Assembly (NCBI GenBank): GCA_020465985.1
Contig: JAANYP010004258.1
Coordinates: forward strand, 1 to 64,000
Direction: 5' to 3'
Source: Centrapalus pauciflorus
Taxonomy: Eukaryota > Streptophyta > Magnoliopsida > Asterales > Asteraceae
DNA length: 64,000 nt
Under the pieces are notes generated by a model that was given only the letters and a program-made list of their open reading frames with translations, did not search any database and was not told where the DNA came from. Position numbers and translations under genes: made by a program. Shown one piece after another: positions 32,901 through 44,749 of the stretch; the stretch's first letter is position 1; every line of letters starts with the position of its first letter.

Positions 32901-33071
32901 TTTTCCACCACTTCTATTTCTTATTATTCCCTTTTTCCCTTTGATCTCACATCCATCAGGCTCAACCGTTCAAAAGTCGGTGGTGAAAGTCTGAAAGATA
33001 CCCATCCAGATCATAACATTAACCCCTTGACCCTTGACAAGACACTAGAAATTAACATTTTAAATCCAACA
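29962..33071. other. Unassigned host-like noncoding DNA
   Basis: AT-rich, no frame that reads as a known protein. The small minus-strand frame at 31168-31437 has no recognisable domain. Degenerate TAGGGGTGTG-type and TAGAGGTGTAATTGAG-type ends near 32136, 32267 and 32885 may be remains of hAT MITEs, without duplications I can see. Confidence 0.4.
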
Positions 33072-33590
33072 ATGTCACACACTCGCACAAGATATTTACC
33101 AGTCGAACTCCAAAAGGATATCATCAAAGAGGTCCCTGTGAAATCCTTGATTCAGTACGGATCGATTTCAAAAGCATGTAGGTTGTTAATCGACAGCTCT
33201 GAGTTTATTGTTGATCACAGCCTCTGCCACACTCAGCCAGTGCATCAACCGGTAAGGTACAAACATCCCAACACACATAGGATCAGTTACCTTTTTATCG
33301 TTGATGATGACACTTTCCTTCACCAGAAGTTTGTTCCTACTCTGCCCTTGGTCGTAGAACAACTTGACAATTTGAGAATAGTAGGTTGCTCTCATGGCTT
33401 TTTGTGTTTCTACATTCGTTATATATAGCCCGGTTCTCCTTGTTACAAAGTTGTTCTTTGGAATCCTCAATTAGAAAATCAATTGCTATATTTGTGCCTA
33501 ATGTGTTAAATCAGTCGGCTAAAAATTTATTGGTTTTGGGGTTTTTCCTGTCAATAGAGAGCCTAAGATGGTCAAGATTGAAGGTTGGTG
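33072..33590 (+). pseudogene. Truncated paralogue of the F-box gene
   Basis: ATG at 33072 and an F-box close to that of 20767-21885 (VPVKSLIQYGSISKACRLLI, then IDSSEFIVDHS), then FVPTLPLVVEQLDNLRIVG. A TAG at about 33426-33428 and frameshifts follow, but the DNA still matches the intact gene through a stretch reading VLWNP and the tract TTGGTTTTGGGGTTTTTCCT near 33531. Similarity stops near 33590, so the C-terminal half is gone. It lies in the same orientation as the intact copy and, without the copia insertion, about 4.5 kb from it: a tandem duplicate that decayed. Confidence 0.88.
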
Positions 33591-33940
33591 GGCAAAGAAA
33601 TGCCAATCTAGCAAGCCTTGAAATTCTTGTTGATACGAAACAGAGATTTGAGAGGAATTAAACTTGATAATCTCTGAAATTGATGAACTAAAGCAGAAAC
33701 AATGAAATGATTCCGGGGAAACTCCCTTTCTCGCAACCGAATGGTTGGAGACCCCTCAATGCTACTAAGCAAGGAGCCAAACACTTTTCTAACAATAATT
33801 CTGGACACCCACTTCCTTCCCATAACTAACTACTACATATATTCCTTTACCCCTTCTAAAATATACTAATGTAGATTCCTATCATTACTCCCTCATGAAA
33901 GTCTTGACCTCAAGACTTGCTGAATGTGTATAACCTTATT
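33591..33940. other. Unassigned stretch, possible LTR fragment
   Basis: No gene. It resembles retrotransposon leader sequence in style, but I cannot place it. It may mark the insertion that truncated the F-box pseudogene. Confidence 0.3.
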
Positions 33941-34622
33941 GAGTGCCGGTCCTATCATTTTTGAGGCCCGGGGCAAACACTTAAAAATGGTCCTTTATAT
34001 ATATAAGCAAAATTCGTATTAAAAAGTTACAATTAAATAATATTGAGAAAAAAAATGCTATACTTTTTATTCGTATGCTTATAAATTGGGCAAAAGTTAC
34101 ATACAATATTAAATTATATTTTTATTAGTAAATTGAGAAAAAAAATTTAAATTTTAAATGATTCATAATATAAACAGTAAACATACGTGTCAAAAATAAA
34201 TAACATCCTAAGAAATAAGTATATGTCTCATTAGTATTTTTAATAGTCATATAATAAATAACATAAATCACGTGATAAACAAAAATAAAAAAAATCAAAC
34301 TTATTAAAAAACAAAAGTATAAATATTGAATTTGATGGATAATATATTGATATAAAGTAAATAAAAGACATCTGTAGATGAAAATACAGGTGGTAATGAT
34401 GAGATTTAAAATAAAATAAAAATACACACAATGGGATTCGATCCCATGCCATTAGGATTCCAATATAAGATGATTGCAAGCTGAACCAACACATTATTTA
34501 TATCTTTTATCGCCCAAAAAATATATAAGCTAATACTAGACAGTTGGGTTGTATTAAATATAAATTTTTTTGGGTCCTTTATACTGAATTGGGCGCTGGG
34601 CGGTGGCCCAGGACCGACCCTG
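33941..34622. mobile_element. hAT-type non-autonomous element
   Basis: Inverted ends AGTGCCGGTCCT and complement CAGGGTCGGTCCT. Possible degenerate 8-bp duplication (ACCTTATT and ACGTTCTT, six of eight). 682 bp, AT-rich, no gene. A GGGATTCGATCCC palindrome near 34434 recalls a tRNA T-arm but has no tRNA around it. Confidence 0.5.
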
Positions 34623-34933
34623 ACGTTCTTGCACTTCCACTTCACTAACCATTTTGTTTCAACTTCATTTTTGTTCTTGATCAACAATCAACATATAAGA
34701 CACATATAATGAAAATGATCAATCAACATCATTTATTACACTAACGTCCCTTCTTTTTTTGACCATTTCTTTGTCAACTTTAACCGACAGACCGTTATAT
34801 ATGCGAAAATGGTTGTTTTATGTGTTTGTTTTTGTCCCTCGAGATTTTTTTACAGTTTTTGTTTCCGTCCTCTGTATATAATTTGTTTTTTTATTTTAGA
34901 TTTTTATATATTACATACATAATATATTTAATA

Positions 34934-35188
34934 CTCCCTTCGTCCCAAAATAATTGTCCACATTTGACTTTTGAAGTCTTTCTTTCTCAACTTTGACCTC
35001 AAATATATTAGTTTGTGTTATATAATACTTGATGAAAATTATACCCAATGAAAATTTCTTTAAAACCAAATCCTTTCATATATTTTGTGTCACATATTAT
35101 ATAGCACAAAGAACAATATTTAATGTCAAAGTTGAGAAAGAAATACTTCAAATGTCAAATGTGGACAATTATTTTGTGACGGAGGGAG
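34934..35188. mobile_element. Stowaway MITE (Tc1/mariner)
   Basis: Inverted ends CTCCCTTCGTCCCAAAATAA, followed by TTGTCCACATTTGAC and mirrored at the right, flanked by TA (34932-34933, 35189-35190). 255 bp, the standard Stowaway layout. Confidence 0.95.
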
Positions 35189-35234
35189 TAACTGTTAATT
35201 AATTAACCTTTATAATATATTATTCATGATTCAT

Positions 35235-35600
35235 GTTCAAAAAGGTACCTCTCGAAATCAAGTGCACCCGAAGGTACCAACCTTAAAAAACTTTTTTTAA
35301 ATTTTTTTCTCATAACCATGTTTAATTTAATGTTATACACATGATATATGAATTTCACATACATTCACACTTTCTGTGTCCTTAAAAATTATGTGAATGC
35401 TCAATGCATATTTATGTGAATGGTCAAATGGTCATTTCACACCGTGTGAATGGTGTGAATGACCATTCACAAGATTTATGATGTTACTTCTTTTGAAAAA
35501 AAAGTCTTATAATGTTGTCTTATATATGTCTATTCAAAAAAATATATGTGAATGATCATTCACATTAGGGTACGCTCTTATAGGTACGCTGATGAACCTG
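35235..35600. repeat. Dispersed repeat, copy 1 of a MITE-like family
   Basis: GGTACC-flanked leader, then a TTTTTCTCATAACCATGTTT stretch and reiterated short GTGAATG motifs. A related copy lies at 40784-41051. Ends not resolved. Confidence 0.5.
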
Positions 35601-36053
35601 ATTCTATTATTCAATATTAATTACCGATTATCTTTAAACTATAATAATAATATTACGTTTAAATTTTGGTGAAAGAAATGGTGGAAAGATGCGAGGATCT
35701 CAGTGAGGAAGAGGAGGGCTGGAACTCGATCCTATGAGATAGAGTTTAAGAAGAATTTGATGATTTAAAATCTCATTCGATGGGTATGTTTAGATAGAAG
35801 GAAAAAAGATCAAAACTGAATGGATTTTGAGCTATGTAGGAGATTTTTCAATCAAACCACTTAGAGCTTTAATTGAGGCAAAACTTTAATGGAATAAATG
35901 GGTGCCATAGAAGATTGGTGTTTTCATCCGACGGATTTTGGAATTATGTCGTGGACGGTGTAATCCAAAAATGAAAATTCTATGACAAATGATATTGGTG
36001 GAGCTGTTGTAGAGTTCAAGTTGAGTCTATCTCATTGTTGATCTCTTAAATCC
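35601..36053. other. Unassigned spacer
   Basis: No gene or element recognised. Confidence 0.4.
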
Positions 36054-36056
36054 TTA

Positions 36057-37173
36057 GGTGGCGTTTGGTTTACGGGATTTCAAAGAAACTGGTGGAATTT
36101 TCATTTGAAAATCCTCTCTTATCATGTTTGGCAACAAAGAGAGTGATTTCATTTTTCTTTAGCATTTCAAAATATTTTTTTTTTAAAATTTTTTTGAATT
36201 CTTCCCTACCTCCTATTATTTCACAATTCCATATCTTTACATTTCGAAATCTTTACCAAATGACAATATTACTCTTATCCTCAACCAAACCGCCACCTAC
36301 CTATACCTATTGATCCTACCCTACCCTACCAACACCCACTCTATCCTACGCTACCCCACCCTAACTACATATATCAAACAATGATAACGGTCTAACACAA
36401 CCTACCTACGTCAATCCATTGTATTATACTCTACGGTACCTACCCACCCACCCCATCCTACCCTACGCTACCAACACCTACCCCATCCGACCCTACCCTA
36501 CTCTACCCTATCTACATATACCAAACAATGATAACTATCTAAAACTACCTACCTACACCAATCCATTGTAACATACTCTACCATACCTACCCATCCTACC
36601 CTAACCTACCATACCTACCCATCTTACCCATCCCCACCCCACCCCACCCACCCCACCCCACCGCAACTCAACCCAACCCAACCCAACAAGACATCGTATC
36701 TTACCTTACCCTAACCAATCCCACACCAAACCCTACCCACCTCAACCCACTTACCTTACCCTAACCAATCCCACACCAAATATTCGTTGTATCCTTACCT
36801 CACATCCTACCTTACCCACATCTACCTATACACACCCATCCCACACTAGCCCTTCACATCCCAGCACACCTTACCCACCTCACCCACCTATCCTACTTAC
36901 CCACCCACCTACAACCCTACCTCTACCTATCTACAACTTGCCCACCTTTTAACATACCTTACCTTAGTTCTTGTACACATACCTACTTTAGTACTTTACT
37001 ATATCATTTGATACATTTGCAAATAAACAAGATTTTACAAATAATTGAATTCTAAATCCTACAAACCAAACGCATGACATGATTCTAATCCTGTTCCATT
37101 TGAATCTTGTCGTTTTCAAATTCTGTCTTATTTAAATCCTGGCATATCAAAATCTTGTGATCCAAACGTTACC
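36057..37173. mobile_element. Tourist-like element carrying a C-rich satellite
   Basis: Ends GGTGGCGTTTGG and complement GGTAACGTTTGG with TTA duplications (36054-36056, 37174-37176). The outer 200 bp are AT-rich MITE sequence. The centre is a C-rich degenerate satellite (next entry), which makes it about three times the usual MITE length. Confidence 0.75.
36285..36930. repeat. Degenerate CCTAC/ACCCT satellite
   Basis: Reiterated CCTACCCTAC and CCCACCCCACC motifs, plus a longer duplicated block (around 36366-36450 and 36524-36600, sharing CAAACAATGATAAC and CCTACCTAC). The complement is G-rich (GGGTAGGGTAGG). Not the plant telomere repeat. Confidence 0.85.
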
Positions 37174-37372
37174 TTAATTTCCGTATTCTTATAGTTGAAT
37201 CTTGTTTAAACATATAATGAAACAAATTACGTTATGATTCGAAGTTATACAAGTAGATATTTATAAATTAGAAATAGGTTTAAAAAATTCATGGTACCGA
37301 ATGTACTTTTATTTATATATTTTTTATAATTTTTTATGTAGAAATGTATATACCAACATTAAAAGTTGTAAC

Positions 37373-38165
37373 ACCTTGAATTTGCTAATGATGGATTTGA
37401 GCTTGTTTTGTGTAACTAAAGACTTGGTTTATTTAATTTAAAGCAATTATGAGAATCATAGTCATGATGATGGATGATGACAATTTTAAATAACATGGTT
37501 GTAAAAGGAGAAACAAATTTCAAGGGTCTATTTGTCAAGTTGAGCAAAATGCAAGTTAAAGGTAACAAAATGTTAAAACCTCAAACATAAAGCTATTAGC
37601 ATGAACAAATCAATTTAATTCTGTTTATTCCTTTAACTCACACACACTCTCTCTAAAATGATTCGGTTCTCTCTATCCTTAAATTAAAAATCTTAAGTCA
37701 TCATGAGAGTGATCAAGAAATCAATTTGAAAGTATCATCTAAGGTAGCCAAACACGAATCCAGGGTTATTTTATGGTAAGATCCATATATATTTGAGATT
37801 TTTGGCCAAGAAAAGCCACGATTCATGAAGAATCGATTTGAAGCATAGAACCTTATTTCATCGATGCATATTTAATTTATCAGTTGGAAAGCGTAATCGG
37901 GAATATACTAGAGCTATAACAACAAATTTCAGCTTCAGATTCCACCTAAAGGTTAGTTAATTCAGAAATTATGGGTGCGTGAACTGTGCAATCGTACGAT
38001 AGTGTAAACAGACTATTTTGGCCAAAAATTGTGCAATAAACATCGATTTGAAGGTTTTAAAGGATGTTATAAGTAGTTAATCGTATGCATACAAGCATAT
38101 TTCAGAAGCAAATTTGAATATAACTTGATTTTGACGAGATTTGAAAATTTTATGGACTGTAAAGT
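37373..38165 (+). repeat. Gypsy LTR-like fragment
   Basis: Starts TGTAACACC, the common start of gypsy LTRs, with a CT-rich start-like segment near 37640. No primer site or partner found. Weak call. Confidence 0.3.
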
Positions 38166-38169
38166 TGAA

Positions 38170-40600
38170 AGACCCAATTTTCATTGAGTATTAATCGATA
38201 GATTTCAGCTAGCAATACAGTAACATTCACATCTTCATAATACATCACAACTACCCAAACTCCCATAACTGATCTTCTTAAATTCAGTACAAAATAAAGT
38301 TGAGTAGTCGTCTAGTGTCACTTCAAGCATAAAATCTTGCTAACTTAAGAACTAGGTCATGCACGTGCTTTGCCTGTAAAGAGATATGCAACAACTTAAG
38401 CGACACTCAGTGAATTTAGAGATTTAATCGTTAACATGAGCTCACATTAAGCAGAATTCATTTTACAAGGGTCGTGGTGAGATAAAGGTTTGGCAGCCAC
38501 CTCCTGCAAGACCTCATGAGACGTAGTATTAAGATTGTGGGATGATATCAATCCCAGGCTCACACATATGTGGGGATCAGACACTAACTAGTATATTCTA
38601 CATGGGACACATTAGAGTGTTCAACGACACAAGTTCATACGAACAAGTGTAGTATAGTCAAGATCATGTCAAAGTCCGAGTTTAAGTCAAATGCTCTAAG
38701 TTAATAATAGAAAGATAAGAACAAGTCACAAGATGAAATAGTAGAATTAGAAACAATCAAACAAAGTCTGATTGCAACTTGCTATCATGATTAATTAGGC
38801 AACACATTACCATGATGTGCACAACTTATCATTCAAGCGATATAATTGATAGTCAAAGAAACATGGCAACAATATGTCTCTTGTCAATTCAGCATGTAAA
38901 ACAGGTTAATCTATAACTCAAGTTGATATTTATGTCTCTAATAGTCTTTAAAAGTGGATTATTCCACCCTTGAGAGGTAAATCTTATTCATGAGTCTTTG
39001 TATTGGTCTGTTCTTTCTTTTATAGTGTCTGTATAGACTCTGAGTTCTTTAATTAATTCACAGTCTTTCAATCACATGTTATTATTATGTGTAACGTGTT
39101 ATTCATGTCACGATCAATGCACATATAAGTCTTACTTGTCATCATTATGTTCAATTGTATGTTTTTGAGTCATTTGTTGTATTCAGTAGCTTATATGTAT
39201 GTTTCTGATGTGTTTTGATCATGTATGTTCATGCAAACACACATACACACATGCATTTTATGAAAGCATAAAGACCACTCATATACTCACAATATGAAGA
39301 TCAATCGAGACTTATGTGCTATTCTTTTACATAAGTGATAAGTAGCTGAAAGCTGATTGCGGTGCTTATTGATGAGTGATTGACGCTGATTATTGAATAC
39401 TGAATTAAAAGTCTGTTCTTTTGTATGCTGATTCTGTATTAAAATTTTTAATCGAATGAGCAAAACTTTTGTCGTTTGTTTCAGAAACTAAACAACAGAT
39501 TCAACATATAAACGTTTTTGTTTCAGAAACTAAACTAAACTAAACTAAACTACAATTGAATGAGAAAAACATATAAACTTTTTTGTTTTAGGAAATAAAA
39601 CAACATATTCAACAAACACATACTCACAGATCATTAAGAAATCAATTTCAACAAACAACAGATTCAAAAACTAAACAATAGATTAAAAAAGAAATCGATT
39701 TCAACAACATGAATATGGAAATGAGAAGAAATCGCATATATTCGCATATCTCAACAACATAGGCGTCGACGGTAGTTGGGTCGAAGAAGATGAAGGCGTC
39801 GGCGGCGGTCTTGGGCGGCGGCGATCTAGTGCAGCGGCGGCGATCGAAGAAGGTGAAGGGGAGAGGGGTTTGCGTGAGGGACGAGGGAGGAGAAGAGAGA
39901 GGCGTGTTTTAGGTGGCGGCGGTTGCGGTGGTGTCTCATGGCAGAGGCGGTCGGCGGCGATCGAAGAAGGTGAAGGGGAGAAGGGTTTTGGCGAGGGACA
40001 ATGGAGGAGATGAAGAGAGGCGTGTCTAGGTTTTAGGTTTTTACAATCAGTGACGCAAATACGTGGCAATCAGTAGAAATTTTTTGCTGATTGAATAACA
40101 ATCAGTGAAAATTTATAACTTATTACTTATGCTAAAAGAATGCACTTATTGGCCAAAATCACTTACCAAATAAGTGAAATGGCCCAATAAGTACTTGAAG
40201 ATGGTAAAAGAACACCCCCTTAGTCTCGAGGTCAAAGACTAAACAAACACACACATATTACTATGTCTAGGGTCAATATAAATGCATATGCACACACTTC
40301 GTGAATTATATATATTTTTCAACAAGAAAAAGACCACCAAGTCCCGGGGTCTTGTTCATGAAACACACACATACAAAATATACATATATATGATTAGGGA
40401 TCAAAAAGAACTAAATTAAGGGATATCCAAGCGTTTACGAGCTTTATAATTCACTCAGGACAAAACAATGCATAACCTGTAACATGTTACTTTCCACCAT
40501 GCATCTCATTCAACATTAGCACCCCGATACATTAAGTCTCACAGTCAAGGTCTTATACACACACAATTCGGGAGTCTTTCTTATAAGGTAAACCATAACC
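38170..40600 (-). repeat. Gypsy LTR-like fragment, interrupted
   Basis: The stretch near 38373 (GCCTGTAAAG, CAACAACTTAAGCGA, CAGTGAAT) matches, in spacing and sequence, the inner LTR of the Tekay-type element near 8097 (GCCTGTAAAA, CAACAACTAAAACGTAAGCGA, TAGTGAAT). This suggests a diverged LTR of the same broad group and orientation. Interrupted by 39305-40230. Boundaries unknown. Confidence 0.4.
39305..40230. mobile_element. DNA transposon with GC-rich coding-like interior
   Basis: Inverted ends: TCGAGACTTATGTGCTATTC at left against the complement TCGAGACTAAGGGGGTGTTC at right, plus an inner inverted match (TTCTTTTACATAAGTGATAA). The interior (39765-40035) is GC-rich against an AT-rich background. 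On the minus strand it gives a Pro/Ser/Arg-rich 122-residue frame (39701-40069). A roughly 80-bp block occurs twice, 117 bp apart (from 39839 and 39956). This looks like captured gene 5' sequence that duplicated. Superfamily unresolved. Confidence 0.5.
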
Positions 40601-40607
40601 AAAGCAG

Positions 40608-40628
40608 CCCCCCCCCCCCCCCCCCCCC
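40608..40628. repeat. Poly-C run
   Basis: 21 consecutive C. Its length should be treated with caution. Confidence 0.9.
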
Positions 40629-40659
40629 GGGTGTACTTGCTACTGGGTCTATCACTTAC

Positions 40660-40764
40660 ACACACACACACACATATATATATGTACATATATATGTGTG
40701 TGTGTGCATGTAGATTTAGGTTCACACACACATATATATGTACATATATATGTGTGTGTGTGCA
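40660..40764. repeat. Duplicated CA/TA palindrome
   Basis: Two copies of a CA-run, TA-run, GTAC, TA-run, TG-run structure, each followed by CATGTAGATTTAGGTTC. The second (40723-40760) is a perfect 38-bp palindrome centred on GTAC; the first differs by one extra AT step. Confidence 0.9.
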
Positions 40765-40783
40765 TGTAGATTTAGGTTCCAGT

Positions 40784-41051
40784 GAGTACCACCTATGATG
40801 CAGCACACTAGAAGGTATCAGTCGTAAAAACATTTTTTTATTAAATTTTATTTTCATAAACATGTTTTAATTAACATTACAAAGATGATATATAAATTTC
40901 AATCACAATCACACATTCTAAGTGACCAAAATCATGTATCATATACATGTATGTTCACTTATATGCAAATTTATGCAAGTGTATGTCCACATCATTTTTA
41001 AGGAGTTCAGAGATGTGAATGTATGTAAAATTTACAAATCATCTTTATATT
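40784..41051. repeat. Dispersed repeat, copy 2 of the MITE-like family
   Basis: Related to 35235-35600 (CATAAACATGTTTTAATTAA, then a GATATATAAATTTCA-like stretch). Cut at its right by the Athila LTR at 41052, so the Athila element inserted into it. Confidence 0.5.
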
Positions 41052-42172
41052 TGACGGGCCGTCATTGTGACCCGCCGATTTAATCCTTAAATCCACTAAT
41101 TAGCTAGAGAAGTAAGGGTCGAATCCACATAGAGTGTGATCGTAATTAGGATTAAGTTATTAGCCTTATAGGAATAGGTTTATTGAAAGCATTTAACTTG
41201 TGAAAATGTGGATTTGAATGAGTTGTTTAGAATAATGATTTGCTATTGCTTGTAACTAAAATTAAGAACGAAGTAACTAACGAAGAAGATAAATAATCAA
41301 GATACGAATAACCATTCACGGAATCACCACGACATAAGTATTACTCACTATAACTTCATACAATAATCACATAGACATATTCAGTTGCGCGGCTAAATTA
41401 ATCAAATGTGTTTTAACCAATAACTCTCGGCATAGCGTATGCAACATCAATACTCGTCTTAATCCATAAACTAATGGACTCGGCACGAATAATAACACTA
41501 CTATAAACTATCTTGCTTTTACCAATCGCAACACACAATCATAATCATTCCCAAATGTTTATCATTTGCATACACATAATAGATCTAGCTCAATACGAAT
41601 ACATCAAAACATAAGAAATTAAAGCAAAGTAAACTTAGCCGTAGATCCTTCGCAAACGGCTAATAGGATTAGCCGCTCATCGTATGCTCGTCACAATCAC
41701 ATATCTGAGCCATTGGATAGCTTGCGAACCACCGTCTTCGTTCTCGTATCGTAGATCCACTCCGGCAGAGCATCGGCACACTTGCACACACGTCGGGACT
41801 CTACTCCAAAGCTGCCCCTCATCTACTCTTTATAGAGAATCGAAATTAGGGTTTCTAGGATTGAAAAACGCGTATTGGCACCGCACAAGCGCAGGCCAGG
41901 CACAGGCTTGCGCCCCCCTGCTCCCGGATGCGGCTAGGGTTTAGCTAGCGTGTGCTGGAACGTATCTGAACAGTTTGGGTGCTGTGTGGAGCGCAGGGTA
42001 GCGCAGGCCTGCGCCCCCTCAGTCCGATTTGCTCTGAATTCTCTCGGATTGCTTCTTTTTATCATCTTGGTCCTGAAATACAAACTTGGAGTAATAATAT
42101 GGATTTTACGAAGTATCTGTGCTAAAATGATCATAATATGACTCAGAAACCATATAAATTATAGACTTATCA
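41052..42172 (-). repeat. Athila 3' LTR, full length
   Basis: 1121 bp, TGACGGGCCG to ACTTATCA on the plus strand. A TATA-like CTATAAAGAG on the minus strand lies near 41825-41835. Two GC-rich motifs (41888-41917 and 42001-42014) lie upstream of it in element sense. Confidence 0.85.
42001..42014. repeat. GCGCAGGCCTGCGC palindrome, LTR copy
   Basis: A perfect 14-bp palindrome inside the Athila LTR. An identical copy lies at 45452-45465, with diverged copies at 41888-41917 and 47714-47759. Confidence 0.9.
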
Positions 42173-42186
42173 AATCTCCCCAACTT
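42173..42186 (-). other. Athila polypurine tract
   Basis: The minus strand reads GTTGGGGAGATT just before the 3' LTR. Confidence 0.7.
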
Positions 42187-43057
42187 AACTCTTGGTCGTC
42201 CCCGAACAAGCTTTTGGAATCAGAACTAAGTAACGAGCAAGAATTAGCAGTGAGTCTAGGAATTTTATGTCAACCTAGCCTTCGTACTAATGCATTAAAA
42301 TTCTTAACATGTAAATTGAGGACGTTTTCAGTTAAAATATACTTCTCTTATAATTTATATAATGTATCTCACTTTTGAAAATACTCTTTTAGCTCAATGT
42401 TACAATACTTAAAACAGGTGGATCTTCCGACCATCTTTTTCCTCTTTGCATGTATACAACAAATTTTCTTTTTAAATACCATGCTTCTATCTATTTTCCT
42501 TACACTATATTAGCTAGATGGTCCATGTAACGAGATTTCGGTCAACCGCTCCCAAACCAAATGGTTATAGGGGATTAGGCATGAGTGGTACCCCTACGGA
42601 CTTAATTTCCCGAACCATCTAGACTACAATTAAATTACTTTTGAGGCTAAAACATGATTAAATTCTCCTCCTTATTACATCAGTTTTCAAAATCTTTTGA
42701 CACGTTACTTATATTTAAGCCCAAATAAATTTTAACGTACTTGAATTCATTTTACATGGCAAAAATTTTAATTATTACTATGACTCTTTTTCTTAATTAT
42801 AAAATATCCTGTCAACACTAGCCAATTCTCTCGCACATGTATTTTCTAAGTATCATCATATTCCACGGTCTGATCGGCAAACAAGACTCAAATGGGGAAT
42901 AAATGACAGACTATATAAACATTAAAAACTTTAAATAGGACTCGGCTAAGAACTAAAAATGAAATTACGATAAAGAAATTACATGCATAACAAACGAAAA
43001 TAAAATAAAATAAAATAAAAGACAGAAAAGTAAAGAATAAGGAAAGGTAGTACCCGA
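42187..43057 (-). other. Athila 3' noncoding tract
   Basis: Between the second ORF module and the 3' LTR. No frame. The TTGTTCGGGGACGACCAAGA stretch next to the polypurine tract is typical of the end of Athila internal DNA. Confidence 0.6.
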
Positions 43058-44615
43058 TCACTCAAATGGAGGAGGCGGCAGAGGAGGACCGAAGACGCTA
43101 TTGAAGAAGTCGGTATACGGGTTCTGGCCATGGGTGAACTGTGCAGTCGACGGAACCAAATGAGGAGGCATCGGGTTTGGGAGGTCCTGTTTGCCATGCG
43201 CCGGATAGCGCTGATAAGTATCTACGGCAGGGTCATAGGCCTGGTGGTTGGACATCGTGTAATCCTCATAAGACTGATATGGCATACCGACCATGGAGTC
43301 CTCGTGGTGTCGAACTCCCTCCCAATATGCCCAGTCATGGTGCTGGTAGTAGGCATTTTGATATGCTAGGGCTCTCTGCCCATCCTGTAACTGATCTACC
43401 CGACCCGCTAAGTGATCGACCCAGTCATAAATATGGGTCATACGCCCATTCATCTCATCTAGCCTCTGGGTCACATCCTCTCGGAACTCACCCTGACCCA
43501 CGACTATATTCTCAATCCGCCTCATCATGCGGTCAAAATCAAAACTGTCATTACCTCGACTGCGAGGTAGACGCACCTAGGTTCGGCTCAGAATGCCGAA
43601 CTTCCGCCTCATTGGCGACCTTCTCCTCTCTCTCTCTCTCTCTCTCTCTCCTCTCATCCTCAGTATAGTCCTCGATATACGACTTATTTGTCTCTTTGTC
43701 GTATATCTCGAACCCTTCGTCAACTTCCCTAAAAATCAAGGTAGGGAACATGGGGGCCGTAATGAACGTCGCCGAAATGGGGGATTGCAGGGAATCGGGC
43801 GAAAGTGAGCTCGTCCTCTCAAGGAACTTGGAGATCAACCAAACACGGGGGATGATCGTCCTCTCTCTCGTGTCGTACATGGACCATAAATCATTCATAA
43901 TTGTCCATGCAAAGGACAATCTGGGCTTACCCTAAAGAAGGGTGTGAAGGACAGTGATATCCTTATTCCTGACTTTGGACAGGTTGCTATCACGAGGTAA
44001 GATGTTATTCACAAGAATCTTGTGAAGCACCTTGCACCTCGGAGATAAAGCCTTTCGGCTGTAGGAAGTGAATGACTCGGACTCCAAAATGGATGGGATA
44101 AAGACTCTATTAACCTGCTCCATCCACTCCCCTGACCAAGTCAACCAAGTCATATCAGTGAAGGCCAATTGGGCCTCATTCATATATTCGTACCCCTACT
44201 GGTCAGACCCTTCGTAGCCTACCCCAGTATCTAAATTAAATAATTGGTGAAAGATTTGTGCATCCATCGCCACGTCCCTACCATGGACGGTGCCTATCAA
44301 TCTAAAGTTGCTTGCGGAACGACCCGTCTCCCTTCGTAGGGTAGACATCCACTCGACTACATCAGATTGATAAATATCATTACCACCCAACTCAAACACA
44401 CCTTCCCACCCCAAATAGTCAAAAAGATATGGGATCCCGTAATCCTCAAAATCACTCCTCTTAACCCTCTTTTCAGTCAACACTTTATTAGAATATTTCC
44501 TATATAAAAACAAATGTGTTCTAATATGTTCGGGGTGTTGGGATAAAAGGAGGTTTGGGGACCAATCTATTGGGATATCAACATTTTGGGTTCGTTGTCT
44601 CGTTCTCCTTGCCAT
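43058..44615 (-). pseudogene. Athila-type ORF, module 2 (nearest the 3' LTR)
   Basis: Starts MARRTRQRTQ at 44615. It has the ATHILA ORF pattern (FEDYGIPYLFDYLGWEGVFEL, then QIFHQLFNLDTG), runs on as WLTWSGEWMEQVNRVFIPS and LSPRCKVLHKILVNNILPRD, then an acidic, Arg/Glu-rich stretch over a TC microsatellite near 43626-43650. It ends in a Tyr/His/Pro-rich tail (to 43058) with a coiled-coil-like part. Stops or shifts at about 44195, 43932 and 43565 split it. Function of this family is unknown; its place after pol is that of envelope genes in retroviruses, but I see no signal peptide or membrane helix. Confidence 0.75.
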
Positions 44616-44715
44616 CTACAATTTGTGCCAACCAACCATAATATGCATGAGATAAATCAAATAATGTAACCTATAATTGCAATTTACACAATTACGCTCA
44701 CTTAAAGAGATGCAC

Positions 44716-44749
<34 letters not shown>

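Noticed and set aside
34425..34445. GGGATTCGATCCC stretch resembling a tRNA T-arm
   Set aside because: No acceptor, D or anticodon arms around it; it sits inside a hAT-type element.
36285..36930. Interstitial telomere repeat
   Set aside because: Units are CCTAC/ACCCT-like and irregular; the plant telomere unit CCCTAAA is not present in tandem.
43141..43668. Plus-strand open frame of 175 residues
   Set aside because: Shadow of the minus-strand Athila ORF.
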